Positions 28,656-38,895 of a DNA stretch of 64,000 bases are shown piece after piece. The first letter of the stretch is position 1. Every line of letters starts with the position of its first letter. Both the position numbers and the translations under genes were made by a program. Below the pieces are notes generated by a model. The model did no database searches, was not told where the DNA came from, and saw only the letters and a list, made by a program, of their open reading frames with translations. Source of the DNA: Skermanella pratensis. GTDB taxonomy: Bacteria > Pseudomonadota > Alphaproteobacteria > Azospirillales > Azospirillaceae. Location of the stretch: NCBI RefSeq assembly GCF_008843145.1, contig NZ_CP030265.1, positions 4,953,001-5,017,000 of the forward strand. Reading direction: 5' to 3'.

Positions 28656-29675
28656 ATGAATGAAGCGACAGACACTATGGCCTCCGAAACGACACAACAA
28701 CCAGCGCTGACCGGCTCGCTCCCGGACATCAAGGTCTCCGTCCGGCAGACTTTCGGGATCGACAGCGACCTCCAGGTTCCAGCCTTCAGCGCCAATTCCG
28801 AGCATGTGCCCGACGTGGACGACACCTACCGGTTCGACCACGACACCACCCTCGCGATCCTGGCCGGCTTCGCCTACAACAGGCGGGTCATGGTCCAGGG
28901 CTACCACGGCACCGGCAAGTCGACCCATATCGAGCAGGTCGCCGCCCGCCTCAACTGGCCCTGCATCCGGATCAACCTGGACAGCCACATCAGCCGAATC
29001 GACCTGATCGGCAAGGACGCCATCGTGCTGCGCGACGGCATGCAGGTGACCGAGTACCGCGAGGGCATCCTGCCCTGGGCGCTCCAGCACCCCTGCGCGA
29101 TCGTGTTCGACGAGTACGACGCCGGCCGCCCCGACGTCATGTTCGTGATCCAGCGCGTGCTGGAGGTCGAGGGCAAGCTGACCCTGCTCGACCAGAACCG
29201 CGTGATCCGGCCGCACCCGGCGTTCCGCCTGTTCGCCACCGCCAACACCGTGGGCTTGGGCGACACCACCGGCCTCTACCATGGCACGCAACAGATCAAC
29301 CAGGGCCAGATGGACCGCTGGAACATCGTCGCCACGCTCAACTACCTGCCGCACGACGACGAGGTGAAGATCGTCGCTGCCAAGGTCCAGGGCTATGCGG
29401 ACGAGAAGGGGCGCCAGCAGATCTCGGCCATGGTCCAACTCGCCGACCTGACGCGCGCCGGATTCATGTCGGGCGACATCTCGACCGTCATGTCGCCCCG
29501 CACGGTCATCACCTGGGCCGAGAACGCCAATATCTTCAACGACATCCCGTTCGCGTTCCGGATCACCTTCCTGAACAAGTGCGACGAGGTGGAGCGGTCG
29601 ACCGTGGCCGAATACTACCAGCGCTGCTTCGGCACCGAGCTTCCGGAGACCGGGGTGCGCGCCAACCTGGCGTAA
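28656..29675 (+). CDS. cobS: Cobaltochelatase subunit CobS
   Basis: CobS is the AAA+ ATPase that, with CobT and CobN, inserts cobalt into hydrogenobyrinate diamide in aerobic cobalamin synthesis. The product is 339 residues. It has [19 protein letters not shown] near the start, Walker [14 protein letters not shown] and Walker [12 protein letters not shown]. An ATG at 28677 is an alternative start that would drop 7 residues. It lies 61 bp after the J-domain gene and 73 bp before cobT. CobN is not in the window. Confidence 0.94.
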   Translation: MNEATDTMASETTQQPALTGSLPDIKVSVRQTFGIDSDLQVPAFSANSEHVPDVDDTYRFDHDTTLAILAGFAYNRRVMVQGYHGTGKSTHIEQVAARLNWPCIRINLDSHISRIDLIGKDAIVLRDGMQVTEYREGILPWALQHPCAIVFDEYDAGRPDVMFVIQRVLEVEGKLTLLDQNRVIRPHPAFRLFATANTVGLGDTTGLYHGTQQINQGQMDRWNIVATLNYLPHDDEVKIVAAKVQGYADEKGRQQISAMVQLADLTRAGFMSGDISTVMSPRTVITWAENANIFNDIPFAFRITFLNKCDEVERSTVAEYYQRCFGTELPETGVRANLA

Positions 29676-29748
29676 AGACGGGGCACCGATCCGAGGGTGG
29701 GGCGAGGCGCGCCCCGGCCCGCTCGAAACAGCAGAGCCGAAGATAGAC

Positions 29749-31644
29749 ATGTCCGACAAAGAAAACCCCGTCGAGATCTTCAAGCGCGCCACGTCGGCCA
29801 CGATCCGGGCCATCGCGGAGCGCAACGATCTCCAGATCGGCTTCAGCGGCGAGCCGCCGGGCGTGGCCGGGGCGCGGGTCCGGGTGCCGATGCCCGCGCG
29901 CGACCTCAACCCCCGGGATGTCGCCACCCTGCGCGGGGCGGCCGACGCGGTGGCCCTGCGGCTGCGCCACCACGACAGCGGCATCCACACCCAGCGCATG
30001 CCGACCGGCGACACCGCGCGGGCGGCCTTCGAGGCGCTGGAGCAGGCCCGCTGCGAGGCGCTGGGCGCCCGCGCCATGCCGGGCGTCGCGTCCAACCTGG
30101 GCGCGGCGCTGGACGAGCGGTACCGCCGTCAGGGTTTCGAGCGGGTGACCGAGCGCGACCAGGCTCCCCTGTCGGAGGTGATGCGCCTGCTGGCCCGCGA
30201 GGCCCTGACCGGCGCGCCGCCGCCGGCCACCGCCCGCTTCGCGGTCGATCTTTGGCGCCCCTGGGTCGAGGAGCGGATCGGCAAGGACATGAGCGAGCTG
30301 GCGGCGCTGCTGGACGACCAGGACCGCTATGCCCGCGAGGTCCGCAAGCTGCTGTCCCACCTGGACATGGAGGTCGGCGGCGAACCGGAGACGACCGAGG
30401 AGGACGACGAGGAGCAGCAGGAGGGCGAGCCGGACGAGAACGAGCCGAACGACGGCCAGTCCCGCGGCGGCGAGGATTCGACCAGCCAGACCGAGACCAT
30501 GACCCAGCCCGACACCCGCGAGGTCGACCAGGACGACGGGGCGGAGGGCGCCGACCAGATGGACGGCGAGATGGCCGAGGGCAGCGGGTCGGAGGAGCCG
30601 GGCTCGCCCGGGCAGCCCTGGCGTCCCGACCACAGCCGCCGCAACGAGATCGATCCCGACGCCTACAAGGCGTTCACGACGGAGTTCGACGAGGTGGTCG
30701 AGGCCGACGACCTCTGCGACCCGGACGAGCTGACCCGGCTGCGGGCCCTGCTGGACCAGCAGCTCCAGCATCTCCAGGGCGTGATTTCCCGGCTGGCCAA
30801 CCGGCTCCAGCGCCGGCTTCTGGCGAAGCAGACCCGCGCGTGGGAGTTCGACCTGGACGACGGCCTGCTGGACGCGGCGCGGCTCAGCCGCGTGGTGGTC
30901 AACCCGGTGCTGCCCCTATCGTTCAAGCGGGAGAAGGAGACCGACTTCCGCGACACCGTGGTCGGCCTGCTGATCGACAATTCCGGATCGATGCGCGGCC
31001 GGCCGATCACCATCGCAGCGATGAGCGCCGACATCCTGGCGCGCACCCTGGAGCGCTGCGCCGTCAAGGTCGAGATCCTGGGCTTCACCACGCGGGCCTG
31101 GAAGGGCGGGCAGGCGCGCGAGCGGTGGATCGGCCGGGGCAAGCCGGCCAATCCCGGCAGGCTCAACGATCTGCGGCACATCGTCTACAAGAACGCCGAC
31201 GCGCCGTGGCGCCGCGCCCGCAAGAACCTTGGGCTGATGCTGCGGGAAGGCATCCTGAAGGAGAACATCGACGGCGAGGCGCTGCTGTGGGCGCACAACC
31301 GCCTGATGGCCCGGCCGGAGCAGCGGCGCATCCTGATGGTGATCTCCGACGGCGCGCCGGTCGACGACTCGACGCTGTCGGTCAATTCCGGCAACTACCT
31401 GGAACGGCACCTGCGGCAGGTCATCGACACGATCGAGACCCGCTCGCCGGTCGAGCTGGTGGCGATCGGCATCGGCCACGACGTCACCCGCTATTACCGG
31501 CGCGCGGTGACCATCGTCGACGCGGAGCAACTGGGCGGCACCATGATGGAGAAGCTGGCCGAATTGTTCGACGAGGACACCAGGGCCGGCCAGCCTGCCG
31601 GAGGCCGGCGCGGGGCCGGCACGGCCAACCGCCGCGCCCGTTGA
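29749..31644 (+). CDS. cobT: Cobaltochelatase subunit CobT
   Basis: A 631-residue partner of CobS. The N-terminal region has [21 protein letters not shown] strongly acidic stretch at about 205-290 follows, as in all CobT proteins. The C-terminal von Willebrand A domain carries the metal-site motif [13 protein letters not shown]. CobS and CobT form the chelatase motor, analogous to BchI/BchD of magnesium chelatase. The length is normal and the context (J domain, cobS) is conserved. Confidence 0.94.
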   Translation: MSDKENPVEIFKRATSATIRAIAERNDLQIGFSGEPPGVAGARVRVPMPARDLNPRDVATLRGAADAVALRLRHHDSGIHTQRMPTGDTARAAFEALEQARCEALGARAMPGVASNLGAALDERYRRQGFERVTERDQAPLSEVMRLLAREALTGAPPPATARFAVDLWRPWVEERIGKDMSELAALLDDQDRYAREVRKLLSHLDMEVGGEPETTEEDDEEQQEGEPDENEPNDGQSRGGEDSTSQTETMTQPDTREVDQDDGAEGADQMDGEMAEGSGSEEPGSPGQPWRPDHSRRNEIDPDAYKAFTTEFDEVVEADDLCDPDELTRLRALLDQQLQHLQGVISRLANRLQRRLLAKQTRAWEFDLDDGLLDAARLSRVVVNPVLPLSFKREKETDFRDTVVGLLIDNSGSMRGRPITIAAMSADILARTLERCAVKVEILGFTTRAWKGGQARERWIGRGKPANPGRLNDLRHIVYKNADAPWRRARKNLGLMLREGILKENIDGEALLWAHNRLMARPEQRRILMVISDGAPVDDSTLSVNSGNYLERHLRQVIDTIETRSPVELVAIGIGHDVTRYYRRAVTIVDAEQLGGTMMEKLAELFDEDTRAGQPAGGRRGAGTANRRAR

Positions 31645-31646
31645 TC

Positions 31647-31661
31647 TGCAAATGCTTCTCA
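31647..31661. promoter_or_regulatory. Fur-like box upstream of the iron-binding protein gene
   Basis: TGCAAATGCTTCTCA is an imperfect 7-1-7 dyad resembling alphaproteobacterial Fur sites (TGAGAAT-type half-sites). A TTGACA -35 element follows at 31669-31674. It lies about 90 bp before the start of a gene whose product is expected to bind ferric iron, which makes iron control plausible. It also begins 2 bp after the cobT stop. Confidence 0.4.
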
Positions 31662-31748
31662 AACTCGCTTGACAGGCGCGGCGTGTCCGAACATGGTGCC
31701 GGGCGTTGCGAACGCATCTCATTCACGCCGGCCTGTCGAGGGAAACCG

Positions 31749-32777
31749 ATGAAACTCTTCACTCGCGGTACGCTTGCCGCCACTTTCGGCGCCGTCATGC
31801 TGGGCACGGCCTTCGCCGCCCAGGCTGCCGAGGTCAACGTCTATTCGTCGCGCCACTACGACACCGACAAGGCGCTCTACACGAACTTCACCCAGCAGAC
31901 CGGCATCAAGGTCAACATCATCGAAGGCAAGGACGATGAGCTGATCGAGCGCATCCGGACCGAGTCCGGCAACAGTCCGGCCGACATCCTGATCACCGTC
32001 GATGCCGGCCGCCTGTGGCGCGCCCAGAACGCCGACATCCTGCAGCCGACCAAGTCCCCGGTGCTGGAGCAGGCCGTCCCGGCCCACCTGCGCGAGCCGT
32101 CCGGCCTGTGGTTCGGCCTGACCAAGCGTGCGCGCGTCATCATCTACAACAAGGCGGCGGTCAAACCGGCCGACCTGTCGACCTACGAGGACCTGGCCGA
32201 CCCGAAGTGGAAGGGCCGCCTGCTGATCCGCTCCTCGACCAACGTCTACAACCAGTCGCTGGCCGGCTCCATGCTGGCCGCCCACGGCGAGAAGAAGACG
32301 GAGGAGTGGGCCCGCGGCATCGTCGCCAACTTCGCGCGCGCTCCCCAGGGCGGTGACAGCGACCAGATCAAGGCGGTCGCCGCCGGCGAGGGCGACATCG
32401 CGGTCAGCAACACCTATTACTTCGGCCGCATCGCCGGGTCGAGCAAGCCCGAGGACAAGGCCATCGCGGAGAAGGTCGGCGTCTTCTTCCCCAACCAGGG
32501 CGACCGCGGCACCCACGTCAACATCAGCGGCGCCGGCGTCCTGAAGAACGCCCCGAACCGTGAGAACGCCGTCAAGTTCCTGGAATATCTCGTCAGCCCG
32601 CAGGCCCAGAAGATCTTCGCCGAAGGCAACTACGAGTACCCGGTCCTGAAGCAGGCGGAACAGTCGCCGGTCATCGCCTCCTGGGGCTCCTTCAAGGAGG
32701 ACGAGCTGAACGCCTCCGTGTTCGGCAAGAACAACGAGGAAGCCCTCAAGATCATGGACCGCGCCGGCTGGAAGTGA
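31749..32777 (+). CDS. Ferric iron ABC transporter substrate-binding protein (FbpA/FutA type)
   Basis: A 342-residue periplasmic protein with a clear Sec signal (MKLFTRGTLAATFGAVMLGT, cleavage near AQA-AE). The mature part has the family opening VNVYSSRHYDTDKALYTNFTQQTG and the paired tyrosines in NTYYFGRIAG that coordinate Fe(III) in FutA/FbpA. GDRGTHVNISGAGVLKNAPN is also typical. No permease or ATPase gene follows, so the rest of the transporter must be encoded elsewhere. Regulation by iron is suggested by the upstream box. Confidence 0.9.
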   Translation: MKLFTRGTLAATFGAVMLGTAFAAQAAEVNVYSSRHYDTDKALYTNFTQQTGIKVNIIEGKDDELIERIRTESGNSPADILITVDAGRLWRAQNADILQPTKSPVLEQAVPAHLREPSGLWFGLTKRARVIIYNKAAVKPADLSTYEDLADPKWKGRLLIRSSTNVYNQSLAGSMLAAHGEKKTEEWARGIVANFARAPQGGDSDQIKAVAAGEGDIAVSNTYYFGRIAGSSKPEDKAIAEKVGVFFPNQGDRGTHVNISGAGVLKNAPNRENAVKFLEYLVSPQAQKIFAEGNYEYPVLKQAEQSPVIASWGSFKEDELNASVFGKNNEEALKIMDRAGWK

Positions 32778-32927
32778 GCTGGCGGTCCGGCGGCGGCCAC
32801 CTGAAACCGTAGGTTGGCCTTCGCCCGTCAGGGCGAACGCCGACGGCGGACTCCAACGTTACCGCATGCTGTCGGCGCTGGCGCTGCGGACCAGGGCCGA
32901 CTTACGAAACGTGAATCCGATCATCCC

Positions 32928-34220
32928 TCAGGGCGCGACCACGGTTCGGTCGCGCCCTGTCGCTTTGGCCTGGTACAGCGCGCGGTCGGCCCGCCCCAGG
33001 GCATGCTCGATGCTGGCGTCCTCGAACCGGCAACCGGCCACGCCCATGCTGACCGTGATGCCGAAGGCGGTGCCGTCGTCGGCGCCGACCTCCAGGTCGG
33101 CCAGGTTCCGGCGGACCCGCTCCGCGATCCGCAGGGCATCCTGGTCCGTGGCATCCACCAGCAGGAGCGCGAACTCCTCCCCGCCGAGGCGGCCGACCAG
33201 GTCGGTGTCGCGCAGCATGCAGCGGCAGCTCTTGACCAGCAGGATCAGCGCCGCGTCGCCCGCGGCATGGCCGTGGGAGTCGTTCACCCGCTTGAAATGG
33301 TCGACGTCGAGCATGACCAGAGACACCGGCCCGCCGTAGCGCCGCAAGCGGGCGAGTTCGAGTTCGGCCCGTTCCATGAAATGCCGCCGGTTGGCGGCGC
33401 CGGTCAGCGCGTCGGTAGTGGCGAGCCGGACCAGTTCCTCCTGCGCGCGGCGGCGGTCCGTAGTGTCCCGCACGACGGCGGTGAAAAGCTGCCCTCCCGG
33501 CGAAGGGAAATGCGAGATGGAGACCTCGGCAGCGAACTCGGTACCATCGCGGCGCAACCCCGTCACCGCCGGACGCTCGGTCATGGCGCTGGAGCCCGGA
33601 CCAGTGCCGGCGAACTGCCCGACATGGTGCCGGTGCGCCTCGCGTGCCCGTTCCGGCAGCAGCAGGTCGAGCGGCTGGCCCAGGACCTCGTCCGCCCGGT
33701 AGCCGAACAGGCGTTCGGCCGCCGGGTTGAACAGCGAGATGCGATGGCTCCCGTCGATCACCACGATGCCGTCATGAGCCAGTTCGATGATCCCCTTCAG
33801 GCGCTCCTCCGACAGGCGGACGCGCTCCTCGAGGGACCGGCGCGTGATCGCGTAGCGAATCGCCCGCCGGATGGTCCCGCCCTCGAACTGTCCCTTGACC
33901 AGAAAATCCTGCGCGCCGGCCTTGACCGCCTCGACCGCGAAATCGGCATCGTCGAAGCCGGTCAGGACGATCAGCGGCAGGTGCGACGCCCGGGCGCGGA
34001 TGTTGCTGATCGTGCCGAACCCCTGGCTGTCGGGCAGCGACAGGTCGAGCAGGACCACGTCGGTGGTGCCGGCCGCCAGCCGCTCGGCCGCGGCTCCGAG
34101 GGAGCCGACATGGTCGACGACGAAGCGGTTCTCCTCCTCGCCAAGCAGTTCACGCACGAGGCGCGCATCGCCGGGATTGTCCTCGACCAGCAGGACCTGG
34201 ATGGGCAGCATCTCGGGCAT
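32928..34220 (-). CDS. Response regulator with REC-PAS-GGDEF domains (diguanylate cyclase)
   Basis: The product is 430 residues. The receiver (about 7-125) has LLVEDNPGDARLV and phospho-acceptor Asp in LLDLSLPDSQGFG. A PAS domain follows (about 140-255), with GIVVIDGSHRISLFNPAAERLFGY. The GGDEF domain (about 270-425) carries the active-site variant GGEEF in VGRLGGEEFALLL, so c-di-GMP synthesis is expected. No obvious RxxD inhibitory site was seen. It is the third gene of a kinase/receiver/cyclase operon, starting 17 bp after the preceding stop. Confidence 0.92.
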   Translation of the reverse strand: MPEMLPIQVLLVEDNPGDARLVRELLGEEENRFVVDHVGSLGAAAERLAAGTTDVVLLDLSLPDSQGFGTISNIRARASHLPLIVLTGFDDADFAVEAVKAGAQDFLVKGQFEGGTIRRAIRYAITRRSLEERVRLSEERLKGIIELAHDGIVVIDGSHRISLFNPAAERLFGYRADEVLGQPLDLLLPERAREAHRHHVGQFAGTGPGSSAMTERPAVTGLRRDGTEFAAEVSISHFPSPGGQLFTAVVRDTTDRRRAQEELVRLATTDALTGAANRRHFMERAELELARLRRYGGPVSLVMLDVDHFKRVNDSHGHAAGDAALILLVKSCRCMLRDTDLVGRLGGEEFALLLVDATDQDALRIAERVRRNLADLEVGADDGTAFGITVSMGVAGCRFEDASIEHALGRADRALYQAKATGRDRTVVAP

Positions 34221-34237
34221 TCCGAACCGGGACGGGA

Positions 34238-34678
34238 TCAGCCGGAAGGCAGCCGGACGGCGGTCAACCAGAAGTCCTTCAGCAGGGTGAGCATCCTGAT
34301 GAAATCCTCAAGCTCGACCGGCTTGGTCAGGAAGCAGTTGGCGTGCCGGCTGTAGGCCCGCTGGACGTCGGAATGGACGTCCGAGGTGGTCAGGATGATG
34401 ACCGGCAGATCGGTAAGGCCAGGGTCGGCGCGGATGTCTTCCAGCACCTCCCAGCCGTCCTTCCTCGGCATGTTGAGATCGAGCAGCAGCAGGTCCGGGC
34501 GAGGCACCCCTTCGTAGGGGCTCTCCCGGCGCAGGAAGGCCATGGCCTCGACCCCGTCCTCGACGCGGTGCAGCTTCGCCAGGAACCTGCCCTCCTTCAT
34601 GACTTCCTCGACCAGCCGCGCGTCCGCCGGGTTGTCCTCGGCGAGGAGGATGTTCAGGCCATGGGAGTACTGATGCAC
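34238..34678 (-). CDS. Single-domain response regulator (Rcp1-like)
   Basis: A 146-residue receiver with NILLAEDNPADARLVEEVMKE, phospho-acceptor Asp in LLLLDLNMPRKDGWEVL and the conserved lysine in CFLTKPVEL. This subtype, with a long PRPDLLLLDLNMPRKDG loop, typically partners with PAS-type or phytochrome kinases. A GTG at 34678 is the only in-frame start next to the conserved region. It lies between the upstream kinase (37 bp gap) and the GGDEF regulator. It may serve as a shuttle or a phosphate sink. Confidence 0.85.
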   Translation of the reverse strand: MHQYSHGLNILLAEDNPADARLVEEVMKEGRFLAKLHRVEDGVEAMAFLRRESPYEGVPRPDLLLLDLNMPRKDGWEVLEDIRADPGLTDLPVIILTTSDVHSDVQRAYSRHANCFLTKPVELEDFIRMLTLLKDFWLTAVRLPSG

Positions 34679-34715
34679 GCTGAAGCCCCGATCCGGCGGT
34701 GAGCAAGGGAAATCC

Positions 34716-37190
34716 TTATGACGCCGCCGGTTCCGCGACAAGCTCGGCGCGAGGCCCGTGGTCATCCGCCGCAGCCGCGGGAAGGGTGAAGGAGAAGACC
34801 GAGCCGGAGCCGGGCACCGACGACACGGACATGGTCCCACCGTGGCGTTCGACGATCTTCCGGCAGATCGCCAGCCCGATGCCGGTGCCGGGATGGACCT
34901 GGTGGGTGTGCAGACGTTCGAACACCATGAAGATCCGGTCGAAATACCGGGCTTCGATCCCGATGCCATTGTCCGAGACCGAGAACTCCCAGGCGGAGCC
35001 GACCGGCTTGACGCCGATGCCGATCTTCAGGTCGCGGTCGGGCGCCCGGTACTCGATCGCGTTCGCCAGCAGGTTCCGGAAGATCTCGGTGATCTGGCGG
35101 GCATCTCCCGGCAGACGGGGGGCGTGGTCCGGCAGGTCTATGGTGGCGCCGATCGCGTGGACGATGTCCTTCATCCCGTTCGCGGCTTCCCGGATGCAGG
35201 CACCGGTGTCGGCCAGCGACGCCGGGGGGTCGCTCCGCTCGATCAGGGAATAGCGAAGCAGATCCTGGATCAGGCACTTCATGCGCACGCTGCTCTCGAC
35301 GATGAATCCCAGGAAATCGTCGGCATCCTTGTCGAGCCGCCCGGAATAGCGGCGGACCAGGAGGTTGGCGTAGCTGACCATGATCCGGAGCGGCTCCTGA
35401 AGGTCGTGGGCCGCCACCTCGGCGAAGCGCGCCAGCTCGACGTTGGAACGTTCCAGCTTCTCGACCGTCCGGCGCAGCCGGTTCTCGATGACCTTCTGGT
35501 CGGAGATGTCCTGCGCCACGCCCCGGAATCCGGTGACATGTCCGTCCGCATGCAGGATCGGGATGCCGCTTATCCACAGCCACACCGTCCTGCCGTCCTT
35601 GCCGATGCAGCGGAACTCCTCGTGGCGGAACGGGTGTGCCGTGGCGGCGCGGTTGCGCAGCATGGCCGTCATGCGGGCGCCGTCCTCCGGCGCCATCATG
35701 TCGATCATGGCGCAATGCAGGAGCTCCGCCGGGCTGTGCCCCAGCACGTCCTGGACCCGGTCGCTGGCGAAGGTGTACCGGCCGGCGATGTCGCTTTCCC
35801 AGATGAACTCCCCGGCCATGCCGACGATGTCCTGGAAGCGCCGGTTGCTCTCCCGCAGGTTGTTTTCGATCTCGATCCGCTGGGTCAGGTCGTGGGTGAC
35901 CACGGAAAAGCCCAGCAGGCGCCCCTCGCCGCCGCCCCGGAACTCCTTCCGGCCGTCCTCCCGGATGCCGGCGATGGTGGTGACGGAGGGGAACCGCGAC
36001 CCGTCCCGGCGCAGATGCCAGCGTTCGGCCGAGTGCCGGCCCTGCTCGCGCGCGACGGCGAGTTCGACGTCGGGCACGCCGGCCAGGGCGGCGTCGGGCA
36101 GGAAGAACAGCCGGTAGTGCTGGCCGATGATCTCTTCCGCCCCGTAGCCCACGATGCGCCGGGCGCCGTTGCTCCAGCTCGCGATCGTGCCGTCGGGTCC
36201 CAGCATGTAGATGGCGTAGTCCTCGACGCTGTCCACCAGCATCGATTGGCGGCATTCGCTGACCAGGACGGTCTCGCGCGCGGCGGCCACTTCACGGCGG
36301 AGGTTGATCGGGTCGCGCACCAGCCGCCAGACCGCGAACCCGCAGGCGGCGGCCAGCAGCCCGCCGAGCAGACGCAGGCTGGCGCTGTAGGGCGACTGGC
36401 TGGACCAGCCGCCGCGCGGCAGCGCGCCCAGCTGCCAAGTCCCGTTGGGCAGGGTGATGTCGGCCAGCACCGGGGCTTCCCCGAACAGTTCGGGCCGCCC
36501 CAGGAAGACCTCCCCCGACGCGCCCAAGCCGTCCCGGCCGCGCATGGCGAATTCGACCGATTCGCCCCCGGCGTCCGCCACCCCCGCTTCGCGCAGGATG
36601 GTCTCCACGTCGATGATGATGACCGCCAGCCCCCACACCTTGCCGCGGGGGGTGCCCTGGATGGCCGCCGTCGCGTTGTCGGGCAGCACAACGGGCAGCC
36701 GCCCGACCACGGCGACGCCGCCTTGCAGCAGGGGCACCGGCCCCTGGATCAGGAAGCGCCGCTTGCCGAGCACCTCCATGATGGCGCCCCGCCGGTTCGG
36801 ATCGGCCAGCAGGTCGTGGCCGATCGCCTGCTCGTTGCCGGCCAGCGGATAGAAATGCGTCGCGACCGCGTTGCGCGCCAGCGCCAGGCTGCGCACGCCG
36901 GTGATTCCTTCCGCGGCGGCGGCGGCGGCCTCCTCGAACTCGGTCTGGGTCAGGTCCGGGTTGCTGCGGACCAGCGCCACCAGGCTCCGCACCAGGAAAA
37001 GGCGGGCGTTGAGCGACTGTTCGACCCGGGCGCGGATCGCCGCCGCCTGTCCGGTCACCCCGGCGGCGGTCTGCTCGGCATAGCGCCGCCCATCCGCCGC
37101 GTCCACCAGGAACACGCCGCCGAGGACCAGCAGCACGACCAGCGCGGCCGCCATCTCCGGCAGCAGGCTCTCCAGGCGCGCTCGCCTCAT
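34716..37190 (-). CDS. Membrane sensor histidine kinase (CHASE-PAS-PAS-HisKA-HATPase)
   Basis: The product is 824 residues. A TM helix at about 10-30 is followed by a periplasmic CHASE-like domain containing LVRSNPDLTQTEFEE and ATHFYPLAGNE, and a second TM near 275-300. Two PAS domains follow (ASWSNGARRIVGYGAEEIIG; YTFASDRVQDVLGHSPAEL). The HisKA has the phospho-acceptor in AEVAAHDLQEPLRIMVSY. The HATPase boxes SVSDNGIGI and GTGIGLAICRKIVERHGG are intact. I chose the ATG at 37190 directly before the first TM. It heads the operon with the receiver and the GGDEF protein. Confidence 0.9.
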   Translation of the reverse strand: MRRARLESLLPEMAAALVVLLVLGGVFLVDAADGRRYAEQTAAGVTGQAAAIRARVEQSLNARLFLVRSLVALVRSNPDLTQTEFEEAAAAAAEGITGVRSLALARNAVATHFYPLAGNEQAIGHDLLADPNRRGAIMEVLGKRRFLIQGPVPLLQGGVAVVGRLPVVLPDNATAAIQGTPRGKVWGLAVIIIDVETILREAGVADAGGESVEFAMRGRDGLGASGEVFLGRPELFGEAPVLADITLPNGTWQLGALPRGGWSSQSPYSASLRLLGGLLAAACGFAVWRLVRDPINLRREVAAARETVLVSECRQSMLVDSVEDYAIYMLGPDGTIASWSNGARRIVGYGAEEIIGQHYRLFFLPDAALAGVPDVELAVAREQGRHSAERWHLRRDGSRFPSVTTIAGIREDGRKEFRGGGEGRLLGFSVVTHDLTQRIEIENNLRESNRRFQDIVGMAGEFIWESDIAGRYTFASDRVQDVLGHSPAELLHCAMIDMMAPEDGARMTAMLRNRAATAHPFRHEEFRCIGKDGRTVWLWISGIPILHADGHVTGFRGVAQDISDQKVIENRLRRTVEKLERSNVELARFAEVAAHDLQEPLRIMVSYANLLVRRYSGRLDKDADDFLGFIVESSVRMKCLIQDLLRYSLIERSDPPASLADTGACIREAANGMKDIVHAIGATIDLPDHAPRLPGDARQITEIFRNLLANAIEYRAPDRDLKIGIGVKPVGSAWEFSVSDNGIGIEARYFDRIFMVFERLHTHQVHPGTGIGLAICRKIVERHGGTMSVSSVPGSGSVFSFTLPAAAADDHGPRAELVAEPAAS

Positions 37191-37430
37191 GGGACGGTCC
37201 GCCGGTCCGCGCGCCCGGTCGGCGGGGCGCCGGACCCGCGACCGACCGCAGGTAGCTTCGACCGTCCATCCATTATGATGACCCTCCCGATGCGCCCCGC
37301 AGCGGACCTGCGCCAGCATCCGCCGCGGGCAGGAAATGCCTGCGACGGCGAACGATTCGTACCATCACCATAACGGGCGCAACGATCTGGAAAGCGCGAC
37401 TTATTGTCCGGATCGGCGGTCATCATTCAA

Positions 37431-38879
37431 ATGTTAAGCAGCACCCGGCCTAGCTGGCGCAACCCAGTCACCACAGGGCATCCGGGGTCTATCCTGAACT
37501 GCGGAACATTGAAACGGCATGCCGCCTCGGCTGTGGCGATCGCCGCCCTGGCCATCATGGCAGCCATCATGGCCAGGGCCGGGGCGCCGCCGTCGACCGT
37601 CGCCGTGGCGGGTGCCGCCGGGGCGATCCTCCTGGCGCTCCTGCACCGGATCGACCGGTTGGCCGGAACCGGGCGCGCGCTGGCGGAGCAGCTGCGCCTG
37701 CAGCAGGGGGCGATCGACGCGGCCTCGCGCGACGACACCGAGCGCAAACGGGCGGAAGCCGCGCTGCGCGACCAGGTGGCGTTCCTCTCCACCCTGCTCG
37801 ACACCATTCCCAGCCCGATCTATTACAAGGACGCGGCCGGCGTCTATGTCGGCTGCAACCGGGCTTTCGCGGCGATCCACGGCCGTACGGTGGACGAGGT
37901 GGTCGGGCGGCGCGCGTCGGACCTGATGGGGCCGGGCCTCGCCGGACTGGACGACAACACCGATATCTGCCTGGCGGCCCTGGAAGACCCGTTCCAGGTC
38001 TATGAGACCCAGATCGACTTCGCCGACGGATCGCGCCACGACATCCTGTTCTCCAAGGCGCTGTACCGGCAATCCGATGGGTCCGTCGGCGGCCTGGTCG
38101 GCGTGATGAGCGACACCACCGACCGGACCCGGCACGAGCAGCAGATCGCCGACGCGCGCGACCGGATGGCCCGGCAGGCGGAGGAACTGAAGCGCTCCAA
38201 CGCCGAGCTGGAACAGTTCGCCTATGTCGCCTCCCATGACCTGCGCGAACCGTTGCGCATGGTCACCAGCTACCTGTCGCTGCTCCAGCGCCGCTACGGC
38301 GACAGGCTGGACGACGACGCCCGGGACTTCATCGGCTTCGCCCGCGACGGCGCCACGCGGATGGACCGGCTGATCCTGGACCTGCTGGAATATTCACGGG
38401 TCGGCCGGCGCTCCAAGCCGATGGCGCCGACTCCGGTCGCCGACGTGATCGTGGCGGCCCGACACAATCTTCAGGTGGCGCTTGCCGAGAGCGCCGCCGT
38501 GCTCCGGATGCCGCCCGATCTGCCCGTGGTGCCGGCCGACGACAACGAGCTGACGCGGCTCTTCCAGAACCTGATCGGCAACGCGGTGAAATACCGCTCT
38601 CCCGGCAGGGTGCCGGAAATCTCGATCGACTGGGCCGACGAGCCAGGCTGCTGGCGCTTCGGCGTGACCGACAACGGCCTCGGCATCGCGGCGGAGCATT
38701 TCGACCGCATCTTCATGGTGTTCCAGCGGCTCCACGGCCGCGGCGACTACGACGGCACCGGCATCGGCCTCGCGATCTGCCGCAAGATCGTCGAGCACCA
38801 TGGCGGCCGGATCTGGGTCACCTCCGAACTGGGCCGCGGCAGCACTTTCCACTTCACCTTGGCGAAACCGGCGGAGTGA
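37431..38879 (+). CDS. Sensor histidine kinase (2 TM, PAS, HisKA, HATPase)
   Basis: About 482 residues. Two closely spaced TM helices lie near the N-terminus. A PAS domain follows with PSPIYYKDAAGVYVGCNRAF. HisKA has its histidine in FAYVASHDLREPLRMVTSYLS, and the HATPase has GVTDNGLGI and GTGIGLAICRKIVEHHGG. The kinase core is close to that of the divergent kinase at 34716, suggesting paralogy. An in-frame TTG at 37404 would add nine residues; I prefer the ATG at 37431, without a good ribosome site for either. No receiver gene is adjacent. Confidence 0.87.
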   Translation: MLSSTRPSWRNPVTTGHPGSILNCGTLKRHAASAVAIAALAIMAAIMARAGAPPSTVAVAGAAGAILLALLHRIDRLAGTGRALAEQLRLQQGAIDAASRDDTERKRAEAALRDQVAFLSTLLDTIPSPIYYKDAAGVYVGCNRAFAAIHGRTVDEVVGRRASDLMGPGLAGLDDNTDICLAALEDPFQVYETQIDFADGSRHDILFSKALYRQSDGSVGGLVGVMSDTTDRTRHEQQIADARDRMARQAEELKRSNAELEQFAYVASHDLREPLRMVTSYLSLLQRRYGDRLDDDARDFIGFARDGATRMDRLILDLLEYSRVGRRSKPMAPTPVADVIVAARHNLQVALAESAAVLRMPPDLPVVPADDNELTRLFQNLIGNAVKYRSPGRVPEISIDWADEPGCWRFGVTDNGLGIAAEHFDRIFMVFQRLHGRGDYDGTGIGLAICRKIVEHHGGRIWVTSELGRGSTFHFTLAKPAE

Positions 38880-38895
38880 GCACCCGGAACCGGCG

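Noticed and set aside
30360-30620. Acidic repeat-like stretch in the middle of cobT
   Set aside because: An acidic linker is a normal property of CobT.
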